Assembly (NCBI GenBank): GCA_003254925.1
Contig: QANZ01033394.1
Coordinates: 69,086-133,085 of the forward strand
Reading direction: 5' to 3'
Length of the DNA stretch: 64,000 nucleotides
From: Chamaecrista fasciculata
Taxonomy: Eukaryota; Streptophyta; Magnoliopsida; Fabales; Fabaceae
In this document: one piece after another, positions 37,320-50,200 of the stretch
Position numbering within the stretch: the stretch's first letter is position 1
How the letters are laid out: each line of letters begins with the position of its first letter
Notes under the pieces: model-generated
What the model saw: the letters and a program-made list of their open reading frames with translations, nothing else
What the model was told of the DNA's origin: nothing
Databases searched by the model: none
Position numbers and translations under genes: made by a program

Positions 37320-38152
37320 TATGTATGTAACGTTAAAATTATTAAAATTTAAAATTATACTATAAAGTAATTATTAATTTTATTATACTTTAAAATAATA
37401 AAAATTTTAAGAAAATAATTTGTTTTAATTAAATTATTTAATAATNTGTATCTGTTTGATCCTGTCAACCAGAAAAAAAGGGACCAAAGTCAGACACTAT
37501 GCCTTCTTTGGACTTCGTCCCAAATCTTGAAGCTAAGGAGAAAAAAAATTGAGGTCTGATTTAAATCATGCCACTTCAATTTGATTGCCACAATTTTTTT
37601 ATTATCAATGTTAGATTTTCTTAATTTTTAATTAAATTAATGACATGATAATATTAATTGAAAACATAACACTATTAATTAATAACATTTTGTTAATAAA
37701 AAATCTAAACTTGCTTTTATATTATGAGCAGTGCTTTCCTTACATGTTGATACATATTATAGCTCGCCTCTCCAAAATACTCTACCATCCTTTCAAGTTT
37801 CAATACAAATGAAACCGAAAAATTCACTGTGGATTGGAATCAAATTAGTAGAAAAGTGCACTGTAGAGTGTGAACAAAACATGAAAAATAACCTGAGCCA
37901 TGAACAAAGTAGTTTAAGACTTTGTAACTCCAAAAAAGATCAGAAGGGCTAATTAATCTTCGTCTCATGTACAATGATGGCTAGGAGTAAAATAACAGCC
38001 AAAAGGAGGGGGAAATTTTGAAAGAGAAAGGACCGAAGAAAAACAAAGAAATTCACAGAAGATTAACATGCTTTGGTATCATTTGAATAAAAGACGAAAA
38101 GGAAGAGGGTGGTGGTGTGAAAATTCCAATTATAGTTGCAAATATGAGAGAT
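37320..38152. other. intergenic DNA, PMT28 3' flank
   Basis: No gene recognised. The left half may be the interior of the putative minus-strand Helitron. The right half includes the likely 3' untranslated region of the PMT28-like gene. Confidence 0.4.
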
Positions 38153-41100
38153 TTAAGGCCTCCACATAGTTTTCTGGGCACATAGGATACCTTCCTTATC
38201 TTGAGCGAAAGTCATTACGATCTTCCACTGCATGCTTCTTAATATATCCTCTAATGGATTCAGAATTTCAACTTTGTCACGCATGATCATCCAGCCTCCA
38301 GGCCGTAATATACGGTCCATCTCAACAACGATAGATACTGGCTGCTTACACCTGCAGAATAATGCCATGCATGGGAGTGATTTAATATTAAAAATCTCAA
38401 GATTGAGATGATTAGTCAACTCAAGGTCATATTCTAACTTTGAGAAAATATATAAAAGAGAGTAAACTATCACTTTAGTCCTTGAATTATTGTGGAAGCT
38501 ATTCTTTTAGTTTTTAAAATTTTGAAATGTTCAATGTAATACTCGAAAATCCATGGTTGCCAAACTCTAAACTCACTGAGTTCACCCCCAATTTCGAGTA
38601 AACTCGCCACAAACTCATAAATAAGTGAACTCATTGCAAACTCGGGCAAAACTCGTTAACTTGGGTGAACTTGCGAGTTTATTGCAAACTCGGCGAGTTC
38701 ACTTAGTTTCAAATTTTTCTTCTTAACTCATTATAATTTAATCCCTCTGAAGATAGAGTTGTATAAACTAAACATTTCAAAAAATCAGAAACTAAAATGA
38801 CAGCATTAATATAATCTAAGGATCAGAATGTCAGTTCACTCATAAACAAGATTATGAGAAGATGTGCACTTCAACCTGTTCTTGAGGCGAGAGAACAAGT
38901 GATCAGCATGCAAAAGGTCATATGTTCTTGGGTAGGTGCCAAATGACTCGCACCAATCATGATAGATGCCAACAAGCCCACGTTCAAAAATGAAAGGAAG
39001 TGTATCTGGTGCATGAACAGGAACTACATTCATCACCCACACCTGCTGTGAGAGGGCAGCTGCAAATCTGTATTTTAAAACAAGAAGTTTAAGTTTCAAG
39101 AAGCACAAATTACCTGCGAATTGAGTATGATTTAATAGAAAAATATGGGTCAAAACCTCATTTTGGTCCTTTATGTATAAGGTGAATTCCACTTTTATCC
39201 TTTACGTCTTTTTTATTCCATTGTAGTCCTCTATGTTTAGCTGACATTTCAATGCTGGTCTTGCCGTTTATCTCTCCCTCTTAGCATTTTCTATTAAAGG
39301 ATGATCTGTCATTTTCAGTTAGCAAAAAAAATGCTTGGCTCACATGAATCTACATGGCAAAAAAAAAAAATTTATTTTCTCTCTCTCACCTTTACTCTCT
39401 TTCCATGTAGATTCAAGTGGGCAAGGTAAGTATTTTTTTTTGACAACTCAAAATGACACGTCATAGCTTAACAGAATATGATAACGGGGGTAGATGTCAG
39501 GACCAATGTTAAAACGTCAGTCAAACATAAAGGGCTACAATGGAACAAAAAATATATAAAGGACCAAAATGAAATTTTAATAACAAAAAAATATGGAAGC
39601 CACATTTTGATGCATTAACTTAAATTGATGTTATTTAGGATATTTTTGTCTGAGTTCAAAGTAAGGTAGTTTTGCACACCTACCCTCCGTAGACGGCTTT
39701 CATGTCCATTACATTCCTGATACTGGACCAGTCAATGCCCATTCCAGTGAGATATGACTTATTAACAATAGCTTTCCAGTGGTTAGTGTCTGCGACCAGT
39801 TTCTCTTTATCGTTCATCCAGTCAGGATAAGATTCTAGTCTCTTGGGCCATTCCTCAGGCCACTCTGCCCCATGTACTTCAATTCCAGATGGAATGTTGT
39901 GCAAACAACTCTTTATCGGAACATACCTACTCAAAGAACAATGATAAACTGCTAATTAGCAAGAATGTGTAAGCCCATCAGAATCAAGTCCTACAATGTA
40001 TTAAGATCATCATGTTTTTCGACACACTAAACATTCATATTGACATCATAAGGAAACAGTGATATATATCATAAATAATGAGTTCTCAGAACGTAGCATC
40101 TCCAAGCTGTCATTACAGTGCGAATATCTGGGTTGAAGTAATATACTTTTATTCTGCATGGGGGTTCACAAGTAATACAATACAAGGCAAACAAACTGAG
40201 ATAGAAGGGCATTAGGTTTATTTTTTTCAGTTGGGAACTGGGAAGCTCTAATCAGCAATACTATTCCTAGCCATAACCAACAAGATCCATATCTATATAG
40301 AGGCTGTACTGCAATGCAAATGAGCAATCATACGTCAATAGTCATTACTCAGATGGGAAAAAAAAGTTGCTCTCTGTTAGAACCCTCGGATATATTTAGT
40401 GTTATTCAATATAAACATAGCATACTCCTATCTCTTGGTGATAAGACAGGCCTAACACGGGAAAACACTCAAATTAGAGGAAACACTGGCTTTTGAGAGG
40501 CCAAAATAATCCCAGCCCGATACTTTCCTTCCCTGTTCACACTCCAAAACTTGCCTACAAATACCCAACCAGCCAGCATCCCACCTCATTCCCTCACAAC
40601 TTCATTTGTCAGAGGTTTACACCTTGCCCTTCATTTTCTCTCTCTCTCTCTCTCATGAACATTTATCTTATCTGCTATCAGCTGAGGACCATCTCCACTA
40701 TCTTTATCTTCTTTCTTTTTTCCGTTTCTTTTATATGTGTGAACTACAGCAGGTCTAACAATCTTAGCAAGAAAGAAAACCATGTTCACATACATAAGGT
40801 AAATAACATTTTAGATCTAAATATTAAACCTACAATCAGGCATATACTGTAGGAAGACACCGCATATTATTGGAAGAACAATTATGCAAAGTACTATTAC
40901 AGTAGGATACCAGGCTGCATCAGGATTTTCACTTTCTTTGCAAATAGGAGGAATCTTTTTCCTCCTCAATTCGTATATGTCATTTGCTTCAGGCTTCTGA
41001 TATACTCTAACCCCAACTTCGCCGACATCATCACTTTTGTGAGCCAGAACATTCCAACAAATAGATACTGTTGATTTTGTCAATGCTGGAGTAGAAAAGA

Positions 41101-44100
41101 AGTCATTATCACTTGTAATGGGATTACAATAGGCACGCAACGACATATATGTTCAAAGTCAATAGTAAGAATTGCCGGACCCATAATGAGTTTCAATATT
41201 ATCTATGAGAATGCAATATGCATCTGATAACCTATTGATATATGCAAAAGGAAAGAAGCACACTTTAATTGAATCAGCAGAGATAATATTGCATCATATC
41301 AGATCCAGCAGATGTTAAACTGGTGAGTCTTGTGCTTTGTTCAAGAAAGGGAGAAAATAAGGGTGGAAATAGAACGATAAGCAAAGCATTAAAATGGACG
41401 AGTACAAGCATCAATACCACGATAAGGACATGGTACAAAATCTTTTTTAAGAAAAACGTGCACGAAATGCCATCCCATTCAGCAAATAAAAATATGGTAC
41501 ATGAATAAAGCCGAAACTGGTAAATAAGCATTTAGGTTCTCAAAAGATACATGCTATCTCAATTTGGTCCTGTTGTACACCCTAAATGCTTTATATCACA
41601 CATTGCAATTTGCAAAACCAGAGATTGACCAGATCGAGGCAACTTAATTCGTTGAAGGACAGCTGATAGAGCTTCAGAATTAAGTGGTCAAATTTGGAAA
41701 ATCTGAATCTCTTTAGGAACAAAATGGTAGATCACATGAAGCTAACAGTTGCATAAAAACTGCCTTAAAAGGAAAAAAAATTATTTAAAAAGCTTCCATC
41801 TTTTCATATGTAAGTACACTTCTGATTCAAGAATGAGGCCAACCTTCTTCCTCTTCAGCGCTGTAATGTTTTTTTGACAGAATAAAGTAACCACTAGGCC
41901 TTAGTATCCGATTCATCTCTACGAGAAGCTTACCCCCTAAAACAGAGGAAAGAAAATTCAGCAATAATTATAACAAAATAAATATATATATGATTCTGAA
42001 AAAGAAATAACTCAATAAGAGAAAGAAAAAGAGAGGGAATCAAACCATTGGAATGCCAAGGAATACTGCAACCCCCACAATGTATAGCATCAAAAATATT
42101 ACTAGGAAAAGGAAGCCTCCTTCTACCTAAAGGGCTAACCACAGCAGGAAAACCACGCTCAAGAGCTACCTGAGCTAAATCCACTAGGTCATCCTTCAAG
42201 CCTAGTGACAATGTCACAACATCTTTATCAAGGAGTGTAGCCCCAAAACTTGAATCTGTACATCCAATGTCCAGGACAACACGGATATTTTTCCCCCACT
42301 CAATGTCTGGTACCATCTATCAAATACAAAAAAAAAATCTAAAATTGTTGCAAAAATGATAAGAATGAAGGATAACCAAAAGACTGGAAGTCCAAATCTC
42401 AGTTGATATAATCGAACATAAAAGAAATAACCAAAGCAAAATAATATTTTATGGCAAAGAAAACCATAATATATTCAATGATTCATGGAAAAAGAGTCTT
42501 TTTCGTTCTCAAAGTTTAGGGTCATTTTCAAGTTCATTGCTAAAGTTTTTTGCTATTAATTGGGTCCTTAATGTTAACAAGAACCTCCACTGCATGTTAA
42601 CAAGAACCAGGTGGCCAAACTGCCTCAATATTTTATCCAATTTATGAGCAAAGCACAAAAGTTAACGTCTTAAAACAGCCTGTAGCTTTTCCAGAAAAGA
42701 GATATGCCAAATTTAGTGCTTCAATCATGAAACTGGATCAAACATTAAGCCATTAAATTGCAAAGGAGAGGAGAACACATCAGTTGGTTACAATGGATTA
42801 GAAGACAAACCATTTACGACAAAATTGAGATTTTTCTTTTTAGAAAAACTATTAGAATAAAATTGACCAAAAAGGTTGAGACAAATATTAAAAACAACCC
42901 AAACTTAAGGGAGAAAAAAAAAATACTTCTGCCACAATTTATTGGGAAAAAAGAAACAAAATATTCCTAGTAATGGTAATGCCACGATTGCATTATCTAG
43001 CCATTATCAAAACATAAATGCCTTTTTGTTCTCTTTTTCCATGTCCAAGTTAAATAAAATGCAAAGGAGAGGAGAACACATCAGTTGGTTACAATGGATT
43101 TGAAGGCAAAAAGGAACATATGCGATAGAATGGTAGCTGGGTGTTGCCAATATATATATATATATATATGTAACGCAAATTTATACACTAGTAGTTTATG
43201 TTTCAAAACAAAAGACAGTGATGTCAAGGCATGTAAAAGTTTATATATAAAAAGCTTAACATGCTAATGAACAGTAGAAGTTACATTCTCAACGACATTA
43301 AGTAATTTTTATTTGCATTATCAAAGGAAGAAATAGGGACTTGGGACGTACAGAATGTCCAAGTCCCGCATCAGGTAGTATGAGATGCTCGATTAAGTAC
43401 TGAAGTGTCTTGGTTCCCCTCTCCCAATGGCTAAGTTTTAAGGGAGGTTCTCTTAGTTTGGGTTTCACCAATGTTGGTTCTTCTCTCTCAATAGCTAGCT
43501 TTTGAAGGAGGATTCTCGAATGTCACTTTGGTCTCATCAAATGGTATGAGAGCCAGGTCGTCGATGACATGGAGAGAGCCGCCTACAGAAAGTTAAGTGT
43601 TGCAATGTGAAGCCAATAAGATGTCAGCTCTCCAGGGGCAATGCTATGATAGAGACATGGGGTAGTATAAGATGTTTAAGTCTCACAATAAGTATTATAG
43701 GATACTTGGTAGAGTACTTTAAGTGCATTTGTTCTCCCATCTCAACAGTTAGCTTTTGAAGACTGTTTCCTCAAGCTCACTTGGGTCTCTCTCACAGGAG
43801 GGGATGCCTATAATTGGTAATCTTCCTTAATTTCTTACCTTAGAGTATATTGCTGTTAAGATGTAAGTCTCCTGTAGTCCTGGTTGATCAATATCCTTCC
43901 GTGTTCTTATAATTTAATATTTCCTAAGGTCTTTCTTTGGTTTTGGATGAGACTAGTCAATGTTAAAGTCCATATTGCTCCTTTCCTAACTTGAGTTTAT
44001 GAACTTTAGTTACAAAACAATTATGTTTGATGAGGTGTCAAACATAAGGGGATAATCCAGGGAACACCATAATAGAAAAATTACCTCTTCAATGGACTCC

Positions 44101-45207
44101 AGATAGTGAAGAACCCCGCCCTTGAATTCAGACTGGTTTTGGGGAAAAGTAAGATATTCTCCAGATTCCAACAGCCAACTATGTCGTTTTATGTATGCCG
44201 CTAGCTTTGGGTGTGCCACATTCTTGTAGAATATCTGCACTGACACAAAATATTACCATGAGATAATTATTAAAGTTAAGGCAAGGAAGCTAAACTTCTA
44301 TCCATCAATATTAAAGCATATTCATTTTTTCATATACCTTCAATTTGCTCTCAGGCCATCGCACAGGAGAGCTATATCCTTCGTGAGGAAGAGGAACCAA
44401 ACACATTAGGGGCATTCTTGGGCAACTCCTCTCTGTATGGCGGTAGTTCTGTAGCTTTCCAGAACCAACTGCTATATCTATACAGGGAATGTAGTTATGC
44501 TTGCTTCTACTGGTACATAGTTTCCATTTATAGTTAGCTTTTGGATCAAACAATGGACCTTTAATTTTTCTCTTGGTTGTTTTTCTGGACTCTCCACCTC
44601 CATCTTCCAACGCCTCAGAATCCTGATCAACAGACTCAACTAAATCACTACCACCATCATTATCTATATCCGTTTCACTTTCCCGATCCAGTCCTTGTTC
44701 TTCACCTTCTATTTCTTGTTCATTCCCCTCTTCTTCTACTTCCTTTTCCTTCTCTGATTCATCTCCATCCAAATTCCCAGTCTCTTGATTCTGGTTCTGT
44801 TTACTATCTCCCCCAAGTTCCTTATTCTTCTCATGTGTCCCCGTCTTCCTGGTTTTTTCCTTATTAGGTTCTCGGTGTTTCGTAGACACAGAAGCAGACT
44901 CATTCATTTTCTTCCTATTCTTCCCACCACCTATCTGAGATTCATCTCTCGATGTGTTACCTCCCTTGCTCGATCTCTCCTGCCTTTCTGGTTTCTTCTT
45001 CTTCGGTTGAACCCCAGAACTCATGGTTGCAGAAACAGGTTCTGCAATGTCGTCGAAGCTTTCCCTCTGAGTGGTCACGGAGGACGAGGGAGAAGTAAAA
45101 ACTGACCACACAAAGATAAAGCAGAGGCCTAACACAGTCACAGCCGCCATCTTTACACACAACCCATAAGGGCGTTTGGCTTTGCGAACTAAACGAGCTA
45201 TAGCCAT
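38153..45207 (-). CDS. PMT28: PMT28-like Golgi methyltransferase (DUF248 / QUA2 family)
   Basis: Eight exons (45207-44338, 44234-44085, 42316-42046, 41936-41844, 41085-40911, 39926-39684, 39067-38876, 38351-38153), all GT-AG, give 730 residues. Short basic cytosolic tail, one membrane segment (about 19-38, [15 protein letters not shown]), a charged Lys/Glu-rich stem (about 60-215), then the methyltransferase domain, ending [14 protein letters not shown] motif I reads [17 protein letters not shown] (about 353-369), where most PMTs have GCGVASF. Later blocks: [54 protein letters not shown]. The family methylates wall polysaccharides such as homogalacturonan in the Golgi; the substrate of PMT28 is not established. 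Introns hold a foldback, a TRIM and other repeats. Confidence 0.95.
38560..38705. repeat. degenerate ACTCG / CGAGT repeat in PMT28 intron
   Basis: A run of AAACTCG, CGAGTT and GAGTTCACT pieces in both orientations. A related stretch lies near 62450-62600. Probably the remains of a palindromic plant repeat. Confidence 0.5.
39148..39586. mobile_element. foldback (MULE-like) in PMT28 intron, 9-bp duplication
   Basis: The left arm TCATTTTGGTCCTTTATGTA and right arm (inverse of TTTCATTTTGGTCCTTTATA) are inverted over about 100 bases. Exact 9-bp flanks AAAAATATG lie at 39139-39147 and 39587-39595. The arms carry tandem GGTCC phrases and the core is non-coding. It lies between exons 6 and 7, so it is removed by splicing. 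Confidence 0.82.
43340..43800 (+). mobile_element. TRIM-like mini retrotransposon in PMT28 intron
   Basis: A primer-binding-site-like TGGTATGAGAGCCA (43542-43555; one mismatch to the usual initiator tRNA-Met site) follows an LTR-like block with AGTCCCGCATCAGGTAGTAT. A second, diverged LTR-like block (AAGATGTTTAAGTCTCACAA; TAGCTTTTGAAG) lies at about 43650-43800. The internal part is about 110 bases and non-coding. The left block contains an extra internal duplication of CTCTCCCAATGGCTAAG. Confidence 0.65.
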
Positions 45208-46671
45208 CTCTGCGAAAGTAGAACCACAGTACCGGGTACTTTTGAAGCAACTCTAATTGATACAAGTCGAACAAGAAATCATCAAAGAAATGAATGCAAA
45301 TTACCAATGCGTTTCTAGATAGTGGCAAATGCACGACTCAATGGAGAAAACGAGATCCGCGGAATTTCACGCATGAAAGGTCAATAATACAGACAGAGAG
45401 CGCCGAGAGGTAGAAAATAGAAATAGAAACCATGAATACTGAGGTCTAACTAATATCGTCATATGAGATTCATCTGGATTTGTTCTCATCGACAGGAGAA
45501 ATGTCTATTTTCGGAAAGGGACAATCTTTTGAAAGAAAGCAACGAATTAAGTTAGAGAATAGCTGAGAACGGAAGATTAAAAACAATTCTTATGTAGAAA
45601 GAAAAGCAAAGAGAGGTTAGAGTAACGTGAAAAACAGAAAGGGAAAATCGCAGTGTGTTTCGGGTTCGTGAGAGGAGGCTGCTTGCTGGATCTTTTTGGA
45701 GAATGCAGATTCATTGTAGAGTCTAGTGGAAGTCAGTGTTTTTCAACTGTCTGAAATCTGAAGACTAGACCGGTTTTCGGGTAACCCGTTTTGATTTTGA
45801 TATTCACTTAGTTGCTTTTCGGGTCGTACCCGGTGCACAAGTGGGTTTGGTAACACCATTTATCTAGACGATGATGACACTCACAAAATTAGTTCTGGCC
45901 CTCAAAGCAAGAAGATGGATGGCATACATAATTCACTATTCTCGATTTTATGTTTTGATCCTTATTTTATGAGAATTTTTTTTCCCTAGGCTTCAAAATT
46001 ACCTTTGTATGAAAGATTTTTCGATCATATTAAGGAAAAAAAGTTAAATAACATGTTTGAATCTTCATCATTAAAGTGATCATTATAAGATTGGTCATAA
46101 ATTAATTAATTAATTAATTAATAATTTAGTTAAAAAATGGAAAATATCTCAATCTAATCTTAAAAAATAAAATTATAAAATTTTGTTATTAAAATATGTA
46201 ATTACAATCAATTTAATAATTTTTACTAAAATATAAGTTCACATTCAATAAATTTTTTTTAATCTTAGTCTTTTTTTAGGAATTAAATTATTAATTTACC
46301 CTAAACAAACAAATGTGATATTAAAGGGCCAAAAAAAAGAAAACAATTGTGATAATGAAAACATTATAAGTTTTACATCAACCCAATTCTTCTTATATGA
46401 TAATTCTGATATGTGAATGAATATTTTTCATGGATTATCTTAATACATTTCAGAATTATTACACAATATTACATGGATTGACTTATATAATAAAAACAAT
46501 GAAATACAGCCAATTTATTAATATTACTTTTAGTTTGTTGTCGTTTCTAAAATGCAATTTATGATATTAAAAAATATCAATAATTTTCTATGAGATTCAA
46601 TTATATAATTCCAATTCATTTAATATATTCACCATGTTTGCATGAAATTTTTAAAAAGTATCAAACAAATA
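45208..46671. promoter_or_regulatory. PMT28 leader and promoter, then AT-rich spacer
   Basis: The first 650 bases or so (to about 45870) are less AT-rich and should contain the leader and promoter of the PMT28-like gene. The rest is AT-rich with no gene. Confidence 0.45.
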
Positions 46672-46850
46672 TCAATAAGTGTTTAGTGTAGCGATTTAAC
46701 ATTCTACACCCCAGGGAAAAGACCTGGATTTGATCCTCAGAGTCAACATTATTGGAAAGACTCTAACCGTTTCGTCTATGAGATCCAAATGAAATTAGTC
46801 TTTGTCTAGACCGTTGAATGGATAAGCAGGAAAACCATAATATAACCAAA
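46672..46850 (+). mobile_element. tRNA-derived SINE, family 1, copy 4
   Basis: Shares AAGTGTTTAGTGTAGCG, GATTTGATCC (decayed B-box) and AATTAGTCTTTGTCTAGACC with the other copies, with a poly-A tail. The imperfect duplication TATCAAACAAAT / TATTAAACAAAT flanks it. This is the most decayed copy. Confidence 0.8.
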
Positions 46851-47282
46851 AAAAAAAAATATTAAACAAATTAAAATTCCTTAAAATTCCAATAGAATAC
46901 ACGGTTATTGACATTTTCTTTTCTTTGAAGTTTCCTTGGCAGCTTGCATGGTTATTGGTTACACCGTCGAAAAACCGAAAAAGGAGAAATGTCTACCCAA
47001 ACAAAAGACATCTTAGCTGTCTGATTCTTACCTTTGAAATATATGAATATGAACAATAAAATATATCATGCAAGATCTGCTACACACACAATATTTTCAA
47101 TTTTAGGATCTCATATGACTAGATAATCTATTTACCACACACACAACACCAAAATACATCTCACAGTGTTCCTTTCAGTATACGATGACTAACATCACTC
47201 TCTATAATTTATACTAACTAGTTTTTTTTTTCTGTCTTTTTCAGCCCAAAGCTTGTTTAACTATCTCATTCTTGATTGATAA
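46851..47282. other. intergenic DNA, DUF21 gene 3' region
   Basis: No gene. The right part is the likely 3' untranslated region of the DUF21 gene. Confidence 0.45.
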
Positions 47283-50200
47283 TTATTGATTACGGCGTGA
47301 GTCACTTTCAGAAATATGACCAATGGGAGCAGGTAAGCCTGTTGATTCCCCCATAGAAGACTGCAATTCATTTGCATCAGGGACCTTCCCCTTGGAAGCT
47401 TGCATGTTAATTTTAATCCTGCATCATCAAGCTCTTTTATCAGTCTATATTAATCATGAGACCAGCCAAATGAAACAACAGTGTTTAGATTTGCATCAAA
47501 GCAATTAGGGATGTTTATTGCATAAGGGACTATGATTTCCATACCCCGATCAAAACTTAAATCAATTCCTATTCCTGAAACTTACGAATAATCAAATTCT
47601 CATAATCGGATTAACACTAAGAGAAATTTTTAAATAAATTATTTTTTATTAATATAAAATCTATTTTTTTAAATTTTTATATTGATAACTGCCCAAAACA
47701 AAAACAAAAAAATTATAAATATGAATGTACTGTTAAAATTGTATGAAGTATTTAACATTTTATCCTTACAATTCTATACTTTTTCAATACATGAAGTTAA
47801 AAAATAATATATTTTTATATATAAAAATAAATATTTATTAATACGTGTAGGAAACCCCATACCCATCCCAGATCCATTGACCTTATACATAGACCCGGAT
47901 CCGGACCCATAGAAAATATGGGTATTTTGATTATCCCTAAAACCAATCCAATTAAATTGGTAGGCTTCAAATCACAAATCAAAGAAACATAATTAGATAG
48001 GGAGAACAAAGCTTTGTACTCACTTGTTATGGATATTAACGTATTCATCAGTTTCATCTAATATTTCCTCCTGAAACAAGCAAAAGATCAAATGGACGTG
48101 AGTCATCATATAGAATAGAAGGATATGAAGCTATGTAGCTAATAGCTAGTGGCAATAAACCTAAGCTAGCCATTTGAAGAACCCACAAAACAGAATAGAA
48201 ATTCTGCAGAAGTTATATCAATTATTCAGTAGTATTTTGTTTGTTATATAGCAGAGAAATGCACGGATGCAACAATAAGCTAATGAAAAAGTGGACATTG
48301 GACCAAAAAGAAAAGCAAATTTTGTCATGGTGGCATTGGCAGCAACAGCTAAATCCTTATTATTAAAAATGACATCTTGAAAACATGCATATAGATAAAA
48401 ATGACATACAAGAGAAAACCATTAAGTGCATTTAAGTATCCGACCTGAAGAAGTTCTTCAATCACATCCTCCATTGTAATAACACCAACAACCAGTTCAT
48501 TTGGTGGAAATGTTGGCAAGGGAGCATTTTCAATATCCAAGATGCAAAATGAACAACCTCTGTGTCGTTTCTTAAAGGCAGGAGGAGCAACAGTGGTCAA
48601 AGTATCATGCCCCTCAGCCATCTCCAATTCAGCACCTACATTTGTAGCGACTTAGGTTAACCAAATGAGACCCCTAGGGACCTGGTAAGCAGATCAATCA
48701 TCTGAAATTAGAAAGTGTAGTATTCTTCTACCTTTATCCAAGGATGGCTTTTCTCCCTTCTTGCAGCTGTCTTTAAACTCAAGTTGTTCCCCATCTTTAC
48801 CCTTTTTAAGCACTTCCTTTTTATCATTCAGATCCTTATACACAACGGCAATATGACTGTGACCCTTTTGAAATTCATTTAGTATATCATATAGAGGCAT
48901 ATTGTCGGGAACACTGCAGAATGAAGAGGAAATCAGCACTACAGAATAGCCCGTAACAAATCAGCAGATAAAGAAAAAGAGCAGTATACCAAAAGTATTA
49001 ATGCCATAAAGTTCACAGGTAAGAATATTTTATCTAATCTTGTGTGTATGAAAATAGTGTACCGAGGAATTTTTCTTATGATCATTTTCCTTAAAGGAAC
49101 TGCCTCTTTTGAATCAACCATTAAAAGATTTTTAACCTGCATGTATAAAAGGAGGAACCACCAAGTTTAATGGATATCATAAACAAGGGAAACAACACAA
49201 TTACATGAGTAAATAAATGAACAAAAACTAATAACAAAGAAAAGGTACAGGAGTTCCAACTGCACTCTTCAAATTTATCTTGTTTAAGGGAAGGTATACC
49301 TTCTACATCATGTTATAACTAAGATACACAATCTAATGCTAGGAATATTAAACTAACAATAGTTAGGAAATGATCATAGGATCTGAGTCATCTGACAAAA
49401 GGTTTCAAGCTTAATGTCAACCCTCACATCTAGGCAAAATATCAAAAAAAATAATTCTCGGCTCAGCAGCGAGAACAGACATTCTGTGCAAGGACCATTT
49501 CTATAGACTAAGTTTTATAAGAAAAGACAATGCATCCCATAATAGTATCAAATATAAGCATATATCAAAGAGCTGTTCCTGCCAGTAACCCTCGTGAAAA
49601 ATTGTTCACTACATACTATAACAAGATCAACTCAGTTCAGAATACTTTGTTCAAAAGAATAAAGGAGATGTTCTACATACAGAGGGGAGGGGAGTGAATA
49701 AACAACCTTATAAGTTTTGACAGTTCAATTTATTTTACTTACCAATCTCTTCGGAATAATCACAGGAAAACATTACAGGATACAAGAAAAAATAGATATT
49801 AAATAATGTTGGAATATGTTAATTGTTTGTCAATTAGTGTTAGGCATGAACTAGGTATGATTGAAGACTTATTTGTATTAGTCATAAATTAGGCATAGAT
49901 TAGGCAAGATTGTTAGGCATGTTTGTTGACTTTAGATGTTTTCTTTCATGTATAATTATGTGTAACATTAATGCAAATAAATGTGAATAATAATTCACCA
50001 AAAATCAACAAATAAAAATAACAAATATATACATGTGAAGCTTGAAATAATAATTTTAACCTTCTGTCAAGCCAAATCCATTATTATTAAGAGAATATAA
50101 CAGAGGAATAACAATGCACATGAATTGGTAACCAATCTACAATCCCACTACATCAGCTGATAACCTCAAACTACAGTTAGGTTTTGGAATTTACCAGAAC

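Noticed and set aside
40493-40852. 119-codon plus-strand frame inside a PMT28 intron
   Set aside because: Opposite strand, begins near a CT repeat and lacks any recognised family; the right end overlaps intron DNA next to exon 5.
44577-45105. Plus-strand frames opposite PMT28 exon 1
   Set aside because: Shadows of the Lys/Glu-rich stem; composition mirrors the real minus-strand codons.
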